A DNA stretch of 64,000 bases from NBLH01 sp050296515 (GTDB lineage Bacteria; Bacteroidota; Bacteroidia; Bacteroidales; NBLH01): assembly GCA_050296515.1 (NCBI GenBank), contig JBNKRJ010000012.1:1-64000 (forward strand), given 5' to 3'. Below the pieces are notes generated by a model. It had not been told where the DNA came from, ran no database searches, and saw nothing but the letters and a program-made list of their open reading frames with translations. Of the stretch, positions 9,093-19,062 are shown piece after piece; position 1 is the first letter of the stretch; each line of letters starts with the position of its first letter. The position numbers were made by a program, and so were the translations under genes.

Positions 9093-11258
9093 CTAATTTA
9101 CTGGTACAATTTTTAAATAGTTCAAAAATGTATAGTTGCCCTGACTATTAATAATTGTACCCATGGTTAATGTAAGTGTTCCATCTGCAATAGTAATAAC
9201 ATGTGTTTTCGAGTCACAACTCGGAATACCTGTAACTGCGTCATAAAATTTCACACCTTCAATAGTAACATTAGTTGCATCGGTAGTTTCCCGATTTGGC
9301 CTTCCAACACCCACTGTTACCTCGTAATTGCCATTTTCAAGATCAAACTCAAAGGTGTTTATATGTCCATAATCATCATAAAGACAGCTTTTTTCAATTT
9401 CGGAGAAACCACTAACATCCGTATAGGCATATTTGGTCCTTGCTGTATTCCCTACAGCAGACCCACTCCACCCATAGTAGTTATCAGTACTGTAAGGAGC
9501 CCATCCAACTTTTATGTAAGTTTTTTCATCTATCACTAAAGGGTCACTGGATGGTTGCCCGTTTACATCCTGAAAATTAATATAATATTCCCCACGAGCA
9601 CGGTTTGCATCAACCTCTAGAACAGGGGGATTGCTTACTCCGTTATTTTCGATGTATTGTCCTAATCTCCATTTTAAATCCATAAGTGCGTCAGCATCTT
9701 TAACCCAACTGGTTAAGTCAGTTGCAACCGAAGAAACCGTGGCATCAATGGTATAAGTTTGATCTGGTTGGGGATATTGACTGTTATTTGCCAAGAATAA
9801 ATACTCGTAATCTTCAATTCCTTCGCGTAACAGTTCCATACGGATATTGGGCTTGTCATTGTCATAGAAAGAGCCCCCATCGTAATATGCCCAGCCCCTT
9901 GTTCTGCAAGCCCAGGAAACCCATGGGATAATCCTTTGATGAATTCCCTGATTGCTCACAACAGTAGGGTTAAAAAATGGATCAGGATCTTGCGGCAAAC
10001 TGTATAACCAAACCTGCTCTCCTTTTTTCATTCTTGTTTTGGCGTAATCGCCATTGAAATGCTGTAAAGAGGCCATCCAAATATCATAAGTGCAGGCTCC
10101 GAAGGTCGAGTTTTCGGCAATTTCAGGTTTAGGTTCTTCGCTTATTGCAATCCGTAAATTTGGTGCTGCTTCTTTGGTCAAAAGAGAAAGATATGCTGCT
10201 AAATCGTAATCTTCCTGATTCTGAGGCTCATTCATTACATAATAATACACTTTGTCTTGGTAATTATTATTCACAAGATAAGTATTCAGGGCAGAAAGAA
10301 ATTTTTTCCACTCGTTGTTGTATCCGGCAGTACCATAATGATCGCTTCCTCTGCTTATACCAGCAAAAGTAGAAGGTCGTGGCGTATTATTATCAACAAA
10401 CTGAAATGCCATTCCATTTGGGTATCCATTTCCTTTCCACCCTTCACCTTTCAAATATTTTGCTGCCAGATATTTTATACCATATTCCGGGCTTTGATCA
10501 GATTCATCATAAAAAGTTGTGTAGGGCGACGGCCATGTAATATTATAACTAAAACCACTAGGCCAGGCAGGTGATTTAGGCGTTAGTCGATGTTCAAACA
10601 TTTCATTATGTGAAGCCTCACCCGACATTGATTTATTAAACTGAGTTGCAAAATGGATATCATCAGGCAAAGCAAAATCAAAAACATATAACTCGATAGG
10701 AATTTGAATATTACTGCCATTAACATTAAGTTCTAATGTAGTACTATGATTACCTGCAGTTGCATCTGCAGGAACATAAACTGTAAACCAAAGCGGTGAA
10801 CATTCTGAGGATGACAAAGCAATGCTTCCTCCATTATTAACAGGGTTCAATGATTCAGCCCATCCTGATTCAAATCCTACTTTTGAAATATCGAGCCTTG
10901 GGTTTGTACCTAAACCTGAAAATTGCTCAATACTTACTGTAACAGAACCTGCTCCTTTGTCAAGTATTAACTGAAACGGTTCGAACTCGTTTTTTGCTGC
11001 GCATATTTTTATTCCGGATGAAGTATATTCTGGCGCATTATCACTACTATTGGCCTTTTTTGTACAAGGCATTGTCCAAATGCTGAGCCCATCAATGCTT
11101 TCTTGTAGTTTATAAGAATAATCTCCACCTGTAATCTCTTCTCCTTGCCAATCACCTGGTCCTGGATTATCATCTCGCTTACAAGCATTAAAGAGTAATA
11201 AAAAGCAAAAAGTTGCTGGTATTACGTGCTTTAACAAAAATCGTGATTCCTTTCTCAT
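9093..11258 (-). CDS. DUF4091/GH123-type glycosidase-like lipoprotein
   Basis: A 721-aa exported lipoprotein: hydrophobic signal then lipobox LLFNAC (Cys near residue 26). Residues about 60-190 form a beta-sandwich (KICAAKNEFEPFQLIL...) typical of the N-terminal domain of DUF4091 proteins. The middle region is a TIM-barrel-like part with YYYVMNEPQN and the DUF4091 closing motif RMELLREGIEDYEYLF (about residue 475). Related GH123 enzymes cleave beta-GalNAc linkages. A C-terminal beta-sandwich of about 170 aa (malectin/CBM-like: NFQDVNG..., YEVTVGVG) probably binds sugar. No SusC/D pair is adjacent, so it is not in an obvious polysaccharide utilisation locus. Confidence 0.75.
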   Translation of the reverse strand: MRKESRFLLKHVIPATFCFLLLFNACKRDDNPGPGDWQGEEITGGDYSYKLQESIDGLSIWTMPCTKKANSSDNAPEYTSSGIKICAAKNEFEPFQLILDKGAGSVTVSIEQFSGLGTNPRLDISKVGFESGWAESLNPVNNGGSIALSSSECSPLWFTVYVPADATAGNHSTTLELNVNGSNIQIPIELYVFDFALPDDIHFATQFNKSMSGEASHNEMFEHRLTPKSPAWPSGFSYNITWPSPYTTFYDESDQSPEYGIKYLAAKYLKGEGWKGNGYPNGMAFQFVDNNTPRPSTFAGISRGSDHYGTAGYNNEWKKFLSALNTYLVNNNYQDKVYYYVMNEPQNQEDYDLAAYLSLLTKEAAPNLRIAISEEPKPEIAENSTFGACTYDIWMASLQHFNGDYAKTRMKKGEQVWLYSLPQDPDPFFNPTVVSNQGIHQRIIPWVSWACRTRGWAYYDGGSFYDNDKPNIRMELLREGIEDYEYLFLANNSQYPQPDQTYTIDATVSSVATDLTSWVKDADALMDLKWRLGQYIENNGVSNPPVLEVDANRARGEYYINFQDVNGQPSSDPLVIDEKTYIKVGWAPYSTDNYYGWSGSAVGNTARTKYAYTDVSGFSEIEKSCLYDDYGHINTFEFDLENGNYEVTVGVGRPNRETTDATNVTIEGVKFYDAVTGIPSCDSKTHVITIADGTLTLTMGTIINSQGNYTFLNYLKIVPVN

Positions 11259-11642
11259 TCTTAATTAATTTAGGGTGTTTTAAACATTAATTTTTAATTG
11301 TTCCTTTTTTGTTTGTTTAACGCAATTACCTTATGATTATTTCACTTGTTTAAATTTCAGTTAAGTAATTGATAGTTAATTACTTTTCTCAAACTATTTA
11401 TATAGAGTTCATGAGCTTGCTTTGCAAGGTTAAACAGATTCTTTTGTAGTACGATTATTTGCTTTGCTCGTAAGAACACTTCGTTTAGTTATTTTTATCA
11501 TGCTTGTTTCATTTTTCTTAAAGTTCTCATAGAATAATACAAGTGATTAATAAACTATATGCAATGATTGCTAAAAGTAAAATACTATTTCCAAGCCAGC
11601 AAATCAAATAATTTCCTTTACTTTCGTATTTTGCAAAACTGG
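11259..11642. other. Intergenic region between divergent genes
   Basis: 384 bp between the DUF4091-type gene (minus) and the helicase-nuclease gene (plus). AT-rich. One short inverted repeat is visible (AAGTAATT 11363-11370 and AATTACTT 11378-11385). No credible ORF or RNA was seen. Confidence 0.5.
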
Positions 11643-14600
11643 ATGTCGAAACTGAAAATATATAAAGCCTCCGCAGGTTCTGGTAAAACACACTCTTTAA
11701 CTGAGGAATACCTTAGTCTGGCCGCATTGTACCCGGATAATTTTAAACGAATTTTGGCAGTTACTTTTACGAATAAAGCGGCCGAAGAAATGAAGCAGCG
11801 GATACTTGAATCGCTAAATGATATTCTAAAACAAGGTGAGAAAGCTGATTTTTATGATGTTTTCAGGCAAATTAATAAGGATAAATCTCCTTTTGAAATA
11901 TTAGAAAATGTAAGGCAAGTACGTGATAGCATTTTGCATAATTACAGCTATTTTTCATTAAGTACTATTGATAGTTTTGTTCAAAAAGTAATAAAATCAT
12001 TTACCTACGAAATTGGCGTTGAAAGTGGCTACCGCATTGAGCTGGATACAGAAAAGGTGCTTTCTGACATTACCGAACTACTCTATAAACAGATTGATAC
12101 TGATGAAAACCTTAGAAACTGGCTGATTCATTTTGCCAATTATAAGATGGATGAAGGCAAAAACTGGGATTTTAGGGCAGAAATAAACAAATTGGCTCGT
12201 GAAATCTTCAAAGAAGAATTTGAATCTGTTGATTTGGATGAAAATGAGGAAGAGCAATATAAAGCAATCGCTGAAAACTTTGAAAAACTCAATGAAATAA
12301 AACAGTCATTTGAAAAACAAATGACTGACATTGGCAAGCAAACTATTGAAATATTTACCAAACGAAAAACAGACTATCAAAACCTTGGACAGAAAATGGG
12401 ATGGTTAGGAAACTACCTGACCAGGAAGATTACAGAGCCCTCAAAAGTTGAAGATTACATGCCTACTCCTTCCATTCAAAAATTATTGGATGATTTAGAT
12501 GGCTGGACTGCAAAATCAGCAAGTGCTGAAATAAAAAGTACTGTAGATGGATTGTTTTACCAGGTAAATCCATTGTTAAATAAAGCAATCAGTTTAATTC
12601 AGAGTGATTTTAAATATTATCTTGGTGCTATAAATATTCTATCGGCATTTCATGCTTATGGTATTTTGCGCAAATTGGCTGCTTTATTGCCAGAATACCG
12701 AAGCCGAAATAACTTATTACTGATTAGTGATACCACACGTATATTGAAAGAAATCATAGCTGGTAATGACGCTCCTTTCATTTATGAGAAAATTGGGAAT
12801 CGTTTCAGACACGTGTTAATCGACGAATTTCAGGATACATCCGGCTTTCAGTGGGAGAACTTTAAGCCTCTGATAAAAAACAGCTTAGCAGAAGGACAGA
12901 CGAATTTAATTGTTGGGGATATTAAACAATCAATTTACCGATGGCGTGGTGGTGACTGGAGCCTTCTGTTATCGAAAGTGGACGAAGAAATAGGAAATAC
13001 CTATATTGAGCACAAAACGTTGGAAACCAACTGGCGCAGTAAAAAAAATATCATTGATTTTAATAACTCGTTTTTTAAAATAGTTTCTGAAAGTTTGCAA
13101 AACCTCTTCAATAGTGAACTGGATGCTGGTGATAAAAGCCTGATGGACGAAGGCTTTGACAAACAGTTTAAACAAGTGATTTCCAGGGCTTATGCAGATA
13201 CTTTTCAGAAACTACCTGATAAGCCAGGTAAAAAAGGCGGAAGGGTGAAAATTCAGTTTTACAATCAAAAGGGAGTCAGCAAAGACTGGCAAAAAGATGT
13301 TTTTGATGATTTACCACAGATTATTGAACAATTATTAACCCGAAAAAATTATCATCCGGGAGACTTGGCAATTCTAGTAAGAAAAAATAGCGAAGGAAGA
13401 GAACTTGCTAACTTATTGCTGGATTATCAGAATTCAAATCCTGATGCATTAAAGTATCAAATAATTTCGTCAGAATCGCTGATGCTTGCTAATTCACCAA
13501 TCATACAGATTTTGGTAAATGCTATGCATTTTCTTTTTAAACCAGATGACAGCATTCGGTTGCATGCTTTGGTTACTGTCTACAACCAGGCTTTTGATCC
13601 TGAACGAAAAATTGAGCACTTTTTCTATGCCAATGAGGAAGTAATTAAAGCCAAGCAGCTATTGCCACTTGAATTTTTCAGAAGATTGGAGAAACTAAGA
13701 AGTTCAAATATTTACGAAATAACAGAAGAACTTTGCAGAATCTTTTCACTTAACAGATTAAAAGGGCAATTGGCTTATTTACAGTCGTTTCAGGATTTGG
13801 TTGCTGATTTCGGTCAAAATGAAGCTATTGATTTGGGGGCTTTCATTCAATGGTGGGAAGAAAAAGGAAAAAACAACTCTGTTCAATTATCCGATCAACA
13901 GGATGCTTTAAAAATACTTTCTATTCATAAATCAAAAGGATTAGCCTTTAAAGTGGTCTTGATTCCTTTCTGCGACTGGCCTTTAAAACCGAGTGCTACG
14001 CAAGACATTATCATGTGGACCAATTCGCAAGTTGAACCTTTTTCAGAACTTGGAAATTTCCCTGTTGTTTTTCGTAAATACCTGGTCAACAGTGTTTTTT
14101 ATAAGGAGTATTACGAGGAAGTACTTTACTCATTTATTGATGCTCTAAATATGCTTTATGTAGCTTTTACCCGTTCAAAGGATGAGTTAATTGTAATGGC
14201 ACCAGTTAAAGAAAAGAAACCCAAATCGCCTGGTTCAATTGCAGATTTATTGTACGATGCCATTGAAAAGCCATTAATTTACGAAGGTTTGGTTGACTTA
14301 AACAAACATTTTTACCCTCAAACAAATCTTTTTGAGTTACATCAGGATTACAACGATATTGACGGCGATAAATTTGTAAAAGAGATTAAAGAAAAACCTT
14401 CTTTCGAGCTACAAGATTATCCTTCAGGTGACTGGAACTCAAAAATCAGCATACAACACAGTGCAGATGATTTTTTTATGAAAAGCATCGAATACATTCA
14501 GGAAAAAGTGAATTACGGTACGTTGATGCACGAACTATTTTCACGGATCAAAGATGGTAGTGAGGTCGAAGCCTTAATTGATGAACTTTATTATGCTGGT

Positions 14601-14927
14601 AAAATTGGCTCTGAAGAAAAAAGTGTTCTGATTAGCAAGATAAAAGAAATGATTAACCGGCCAATTGTTTCAGACTGGTTTTCAGACAAATGGGAAGTGA
14701 AAACTGAAGACGGGATTTTAAACGAAGATGGAAAAATCCGTATTCCTGACAGGGTGTTAATTGGCAAAGATGAAACGCTTGTGATTGATTACAAATTTGG
14801 GCAACAGTACGATGAATCAATTGCCCAGGTGAAAGAATATGTTGAATTATTGCAAAGCATGGACTATCCAAACGTAAAAGGATACGTTTACTATGCTGAA
14901 AAAAATATTGTAGAGAATGTGGAGTAG
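11643..14927 (+). CDS. UvrD/AddA-like helicase with C-terminal nuclease
   Basis: A superfamily-1A helicase fused to a PD-(D/E)XK nuclease, as in AddA/RecB-type enzymes that process double-strand breaks. Motifs in order: Walker A ASAGSGKT near residues 9-16, TFTNKAAEEMK (Ia), Walker B LIDEFQDTS (about 398), GDIKQSIYRWRGGD, ETNWRSKK, ILSIHKSKGLAFKVV and LYVAFTRSKDEL. The nuclease is near the C-terminus: IPDRVLIG, then LVIDYKFG. I choose ATG 11643; an ATG at 11568 would add 25 residues with no family counterpart. The partner subunit (AddB-like) is not in the window. About 1,094 aa, normal for the Bacteroidota version. Confidence 0.92.
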   Translation: MSKLKIYKASAGSGKTHSLTEEYLSLAALYPDNFKRILAVTFTNKAAEEMKQRILESLNDILKQGEKADFYDVFRQINKDKSPFEILENVRQVRDSILHNYSYFSLSTIDSFVQKVIKSFTYEIGVESGYRIELDTEKVLSDITELLYKQIDTDENLRNWLIHFANYKMDEGKNWDFRAEINKLAREIFKEEFESVDLDENEEEQYKAIAENFEKLNEIKQSFEKQMTDIGKQTIEIFTKRKTDYQNLGQKMGWLGNYLTRKITEPSKVEDYMPTPSIQKLLDDLDGWTAKSASAEIKSTVDGLFYQVNPLLNKAISLIQSDFKYYLGAINILSAFHAYGILRKLAALLPEYRSRNNLLLISDTTRILKEIIAGNDAPFIYEKIGNRFRHVLIDEFQDTSGFQWENFKPLIKNSLAEGQTNLIVGDIKQSIYRWRGGDWSLLLSKVDEEIGNTYIEHKTLETNWRSKKNIIDFNNSFFKIVSESLQNLFNSELDAGDKSLMDEGFDKQFKQVISRAYADTFQKLPDKPGKKGGRVKIQFYNQKGVSKDWQKDVFDDLPQIIEQLLTRKNYHPGDLAILVRKNSEGRELANLLLDYQNSNPDALKYQIISSESLMLANSPIIQILVNAMHFLFKPDDSIRLHALVTVYNQAFDPERKIEHFFYANEEVIKAKQLLPLEFFRRLEKLRSSNIYEITEELCRIFSLNRLKGQLAYLQSFQDLVADFGQNEAIDLGAFIQWWEEKGKNNSVQLSDQQDALKILSIHKSKGLAFKVVLIPFCDWPLKPSATQDIIMWTNSQVEPFSELGNFPVVFRKYLVNSVFYKEYYEEVLYSFIDALNMLYVAFTRSKDELIVMAPVKEKKPKSPGSIADLLYDAIEKPLIYEGLVDLNKHFYPQTNLFELHQDYNDIDGDKFVKEIKEKPSFELQDYPSGDWNSKISIQHSADDFFMKSIEYIQEKVNYGTLMHELFSRIKDGSEVEALIDELYYAGKIGSEEKSVLISKIKEMINRPIVSDWFSDKWEVKTEDGILNEDGKIRIPDRVLIGKDETLVIDYKFGQQYDESIAQVKEYVELLQSMDYPNVKGYVYYAEKNIVENVE

Positions 14928-16230
14928 GATAATAAAATATAAAATACAAAATACAAATACAGAGGAGAAAATAGGGATTAGAACTTTGAAATTAGTTAGG
15001 ATTTGTTTGGTAATTAGTTTGTTTTCAAATGGATGTAGTTTTAAAAACGTTGAAATAAAAAGGGTAGCGAACAAGTTGAGCAACCCATTTCAGAAATTGC
15101 AGGTTGACTGGAATGAGGAATTAAGCCCTAAAATTGATAAATGGTTTGAGGAATTGTATGCTACCACAAGATTCAACGGAGGACTTTTGGTTGCTAAAAA
15201 TGGAAAAGTAATCTACGAGAATACCTATGGCTACGCAAACTTCAAAAGACAGGACACTTTAACATTGAATCATAGTTTTCAAATTGGTTCCATAAGCAAA
15301 CCATTTACGGCCATTGCTATTATGATTTTAAAAGAAAGAGGTTTGCTTGATTATACCGATAAAGTTACCAAACACATTGCAGGTTTCCCCTACCCGGAAA
15401 TTACTATTTGGCAGCTGCTAACGCATAGATCTGGTCTTTCAAACTACAATTATTTTTGCGATGAATTCACTGATAAAGAGACCATTATTAACAACAATAA
15501 TGTGCTTAAACTAATGATTGATACAGTTCCGGCACCTTATTTTCACCCCAATGAACGATTTGATTACTGCAACACAAATTATGCTATTCTTGCATCAATT
15601 GTCGAAAAAGTAGCTAAGGTTCCCTTTGTTGATTTTATGAAAAAAGAGGTGTTTGAAAAAGCGGGAATGAAATCCACCTGGGTTTTTGTAAATGGGAAAC
15701 AAATTCGAAGACCATTCAAAACCACTGGTTACCATTATCAATGGGAAGAAGCTCTTCCTACCTATCAGGATGCTGTTGTTGGCGACAAAAATGTCTATAC
15801 CACATTGGCTGATTTATGGCATTGGAACATTGCGCTTGAAAACAATAAGTTGTTGAAAAAAGAAACCCTTGAAGAAGCTTTTCAACCCACCAGTTTTGAG
15901 AAGGAATCTAATGAAAACTATGGTTATGGCTGGCGACTTAAAACCATGATAGACAGTAGCAAATTGGTTTACCATGGAGGTTGGTGGCGCGGTTTTAATG
16001 CACTATTCATCAAAGATACAAAGAACGATGCTGTTGTTATTTTATTCTCAAATGTGCGGACAAGGGCTATTTATGCAAAATATCCTGAGTTACTTGGTAT
16101 TATTGACCCTTTAAGGTATCATAAACAGTTGGAGGCTGACAGCCTATACTTGCAGCAAAAACCTGGAATCGATTCACTATCATTAAAGAAGAATGAGAAG
16201 CATGATGAAGTACAAAAAACGGAACTTTAA
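14917..16230 (+). CDS. Serine hydrolase lipoprotein (beta-lactamase/class C fold)
   Basis: A penicillin-binding-protein/class C beta-lactamase-like hydrolase. The SxxK motif is S125-I-S-K128, the YxN-type motif is in FDYCNTNYAI, and the third motif is the HGG in VYHGGWWRG. The N-terminal segment has a lipobox-like LVISLFSNGC, so it is probably a lipoprotein of the envelope. The start ATG overlaps the end of the helicase-nuclease gene by 11 bp, the only ATG before the lipobox, so the two genes may be translationally coupled although their functions look unrelated. Substrate unknown: peptidoglycan peptides, esters or D-amino-acid peptides are possible. Confidence 0.85.
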   Translation: MWSRIIKYKIQNTNTEEKIGIRTLKLVRICLVISLFSNGCSFKNVEIKRVANKLSNPFQKLQVDWNEELSPKIDKWFEELYATTRFNGGLLVAKNGKVIYENTYGYANFKRQDTLTLNHSFQIGSISKPFTAIAIMILKERGLLDYTDKVTKHIAGFPYPEITIWQLLTHRSGLSNYNYFCDEFTDKETIINNNNVLKLMIDTVPAPYFHPNERFDYCNTNYAILASIVEKVAKVPFVDFMKKEVFEKAGMKSTWVFVNGKQIRRPFKTTGYHYQWEEALPTYQDAVVGDKNVYTTLADLWHWNIALENNKLLKKETLEEAFQPTSFEKESNENYGYGWRLKTMIDSSKLVYHGGWWRGFNALFIKDTKNDAVVILFSNVRTRAIYAKYPELLGIIDPLRYHKQLEADSLYLQQKPGIDSLSLKKNEKHDEVQKTEL

Positions 16231-16265
16231 AATCAATGCATGCTGCCACATTAATTTTAAAGTTC
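16222..16265. terminator. Bidirectional hairpin between convergent genes
   Basis: Perfect 12-bp arms: GAACTTTAAAAT at 16222-16233 and ATTTTAAAGTTC at 16254-16265, with a 20-nt loop. The left arm contains the stop codon of the serine hydrolase; the right arm ends 18 bp from the stop of the BamA-like gene. Confidence 0.55.
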
Positions 16266-16282
16266 TGATACAACGTTCTTTT

Positions 16283-17644
16283 TTAGAAAAGCCAGTTTAA
16301 GTTAATATAAATCCCACTGGTTCCATCCTCTTTTTTAATTGCACGTCCGTAATCAACTGCTACAATAAAGTTTTGATTTAGGGCAAAATGTACCCCCATA
16401 CCATAAGAAGCATGTATTGACTCATCATCAGTATTAAACCACTCCTGAGGGGTATAAGTTATTCCATTGCTTAGGGTTAAGGTACTTGGAACTTCTGATA
16501 AGTCCAATTCATATGGATCAACAACTCTTCCAGCATCCATAAAAGCACTTAAAGCTATGTAGAAGTTTTGTTTAAACAGAAAGGTTTTAATTGCTTTCCA
16601 GCGGAATTCGAAATTTCCAAAAGCGACACCATTACCAACAACCCTGTTTCGTAGGATTCCACGAATGGTTTTTGAACCTCCAAAGCCGTCTTTTGTTTGC
16701 TTAGAATCAATATAATAAGGCAACATATAGAATGGTATATTTCCTGAAAGTTTGGTCTGGTAAGCCAGCCGGTAAGCAAAAGTTAAAGTATTAGGCAGTA
16801 GCGTAAAATACTCACGGTGAGCAAAAAGTGCCGATGTAGTAAAATCCTCATAACCAAAGGCTTTAGGCCCCACAAACAAAATTATTTCATCCCAGACTCC
16901 TTTGCTCGGGTTGGCCTCAATATCCCTGGAATCATAAACCAAACCAAACTTAAAAAAAGTATTGTTGCCTCCTTTTGCCTGATCTTTGGAAATCACCCCC
17001 CAGTCAACATAATAATCGTACAATCCTGGCACATCAGGAAGTAAATCATCCCCGGATTTTCCTTCATTTAGCTTATCAATATCAACTGAATCAACAGTAT
17101 TTTTATTAAATGAAATTCCGGCTAACCATCTAAAGTTTCCACCAAGTTTACCCTGAAAATCAGCTTTCATTAAAAAAAGCTTGCGCGAATGCCGATAAAA
17201 CATCCTTGAGACATAATCTTCATGATCCTGATTCTCAAAATCACCGTTGTAATAAGCTTTATATCCATTGAAACCATAAAAGTTAAGGTTTTTTTCAGTA
17301 AAATACGAAACCTCAGCTGTTAATCGCATATTAGGAATTAAATATTTAGAATCATAAACAATCTGGTTGATCCCGTTTCCTTTTGTAGTTCTCGACCATT
17401 CTAAATACAATGAATGATCATAATCAGGATAATGACTCCCATCGCCATAACTGTAGAGGTTTAAAACAGCCCCATACTTAAAGCCAACATCAGTATCATA
17501 AGCAATTGCTGGTACACCTCCCCAGCTAAATCCTTTTTTTCTTTTTTCTTTTTTCTCCGTACCGGTGCTATCGGTTTGGGCCACAAGCAAAGAGTTAAGC
17601 ATTAAGGCCAAAGTAAGCAGTGCAAGAAGTTTCTTCATATTCAT
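16283..17644 (-). CDS. BamA/TamA-family outer-membrane beta-barrel
   Basis: A 453-aa outer-membrane protein with a signal peptide (about residues 1-22, ending LLVAQ) and a C-terminal aromatic residue in NLNWLF, as in barrel proteins. The segment GGSKTIRGILRNRVVGNG, followed by FGNFEFRW, matches the conserved Omp85 barrel motif (GG...RG) and the following strand. There are no POTRA domains, so it is a barrel-only member of the surface-antigen family and unlikely to be the essential BamA. The alternating short strands throughout fit a 16-stranded barrel. The start at 17644 or two codons later (MKKLL) are both possible. Confidence 0.8.
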   Translation of the reverse strand: MNMKKLLALLTLALMLNSLLVAQTDSTGTEKKEKRKKGFSWGGVPAIAYDTDVGFKYGAVLNLYSYGDGSHYPDYDHSLYLEWSRTTKGNGINQIVYDSKYLIPNMRLTAEVSYFTEKNLNFYGFNGYKAYYNGDFENQDHEDYVSRMFYRHSRKLFLMKADFQGKLGGNFRWLAGISFNKNTVDSVDIDKLNEGKSGDDLLPDVPGLYDYYVDWGVISKDQAKGGNNTFFKFGLVYDSRDIEANPSKGVWDEIILFVGPKAFGYEDFTTSALFAHREYFTLLPNTLTFAYRLAYQTKLSGNIPFYMLPYYIDSKQTKDGFGGSKTIRGILRNRVVGNGVAFGNFEFRWKAIKTFLFKQNFYIALSAFMDAGRVVDPYELDLSEVPSTLTLSNGITYTPQEWFNTDDESIHASYGMGVHFALNQNFIVAVDYGRAIKKEDGTSGIYINLNWLF

Positions 17645-17751
17645 AATATGTTTTAGGTAAAAAAGTATGAATCAAATTAGCAGAGATTCAGGTTCTAAAA
17701 TATAAAAAATAAACTAATTTTGATTTTTCTAAATATTTAAACCAGCTAATC

Positions 17752-18849
17752 ATGAAAAAAGTTCTAAAAGTGTTATTATACCTGATATTAATTGTGGTGG
17801 TGCTATTTGTAAGCTTAATCCTGACAGCCATTGTAAAAGATTATGAACCTGAACCGATGACTTTAATTCATCAGTCTTCAAATGCATCGAAATTACCAGA
17901 CACACTTGAATTTACAATACTTGACTGGAATATTGGTTATTGCGGACTTGATAAAAGTATGGACTTTTTCTATGACGGAGGAGAAAATGTAAGGCCACCA
18001 AAAGAAAATGTTGAGAAAAGTTTGGATGGTGTAATTAACTACCTAAAATCACATAATGATATAGACATCTATTTATTACAAGAGGTCGATCAAAAATCTA
18101 AACGAAGCTACAGGATTAATGAATACGACAGTATTAAGCTTGCCTTTTCCGATTATGAATCGTTTTTTGGAAAAAATTATGATGTTTTTTTAGTTCCAAC
18201 TCCACCATTGGAACCTTATGGAAAAGTACTTTCTGGTTTAATGTCGTTGAGTAAGTTTGAAACTGCCGAAGTAGTACGCTATTCATTTCCAGGTAATTAT
18301 GGTTTTCCGAAAGGATTATTCATGCTCGACAGGTGTTTTTTAGCGAAACGTTATTTTCTTGAAAATGGTAAAGAATTGCTAATTATTAATACACATAATT
18401 CTGCTTATGATGATGGGTCTTTGAAAAAAGGGCAAATGGAGTACCTGAAAAATTTCTTACAAGAAGAATTTAAAAAGGGAAATTATATTGTTGTTGGTGG
18501 TGACTGGAACCAATGTCCTCCAGGTTTAAAAACTGAAATACCAGGCTATAATTTCGATAATAAAGTATTTAGCGAAATAGACAAAAACTATCTTCCAGAA
18601 GAATGGAAATGGGTTTATAAAAATAATCTGCCAACAAACAGAAGAGTTGATACACCATTTGATAAAGCAACGTCATTAACCACTGTTATTGACTTTTTCC
18701 TGGTTTCGCCAAATATTGAAAATATTTCGATTGAAAATATAGATTTAGGCTTTGAGTTCTCTGATCATCAACCGGTAAAGGCTAAGTTTAAACTGGTTTC
18801 GGAATCTAAAGAAGATGATATAATGAATGATTCAATACCAACCAACTAG
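17752..18849 (+). CDS. Membrane-anchored EEP-family phosphoesterase
   Basis: An endonuclease/exonuclease/phosphatase-family hydrolase of 365 aa. One helix at residues 6-28 anchors it; the catalytic domain follows outside the cytoplasm. Motifs in order: ILDWNIGY (Asn), LLQEVD (Glu, metal), NTHNSAYDDG (His), VVGGDWNQCP (Asp/Asn) and the closing SDHQPVKA (Asp-His pair). All catalytic positions are present. Its substrate could be extracellular DNA, a phospholipid or an inositol phosphate. It stands alone, followed by an inverted heptad array. Confidence 0.85.
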   Translation: MKKVLKVLLYLILIVVVLFVSLILTAIVKDYEPEPMTLIHQSSNASKLPDTLEFTILDWNIGYCGLDKSMDFFYDGGENVRPPKENVEKSLDGVINYLKSHNDIDIYLLQEVDQKSKRSYRINEYDSIKLAFSDYESFFGKNYDVFLVPTPPLEPYGKVLSGLMSLSKFETAEVVRYSFPGNYGFPKGLFMLDRCFLAKRYFLENGKELLIINTHNSAYDDGSLKKGQMEYLKNFLQEEFKKGNYIVVGGDWNQCPPGLKTEIPGYNFDNKVFSEIDKNYLPEEWKWVYKNNLPTNRRVDTPFDKATSLTTVIDFFLVSPNIENISIENIDLGFEFSDHQPVKAKFKLVSESKEDDIMNDSIPTN

Positions 18850-18862
18850 AAAAAATCACAAA

Positions 18863-18922
18863 GGTCATTCGTCATTAATCACTGGTCATTATTAATCAAA
18901 TGACTTCTAATGGCAAATGACC
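18863..18922. repeat. Heptad array, TAATGAC flavour, inverted
   Basis: Left half GGTCATT-CGTCATT-AATCACT-GGTCATT (18863-18890) has a 7-bp period. The right half AAATGAC...AAATGACC (18898-18922) is its imperfect reverse complement. It follows the phosphoesterase stop by 13 bp and can form a hairpin, so it may terminate that gene. Related arrays occur at 51879-51930 and 53437-53491. Confidence 0.6.
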
Positions 18923-18981
18923 TAAGTTCCTCTATAAAAGCTGCAAAATCAAAGCCCTTCCTGTCTTTAAGCAACTTTCCA

Positions 18982-18989
18982 TATATTTG
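18982..18989 (+). promoter_or_regulatory. -7 element for the ECF sigma operon
   Basis: TATATTTG, a perfect TAnnTTTG, followed by C, 73 bp upstream of the sigma start. No TTTG at -33. Confidence 0.4.
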
Positions 18990-19062
18990 CAAAAAACCAT
19001 GCAACCTTTTTACCTGCCTGTGCATTAATGAACCGTAACAGACACTAAAAACAAATTGACCT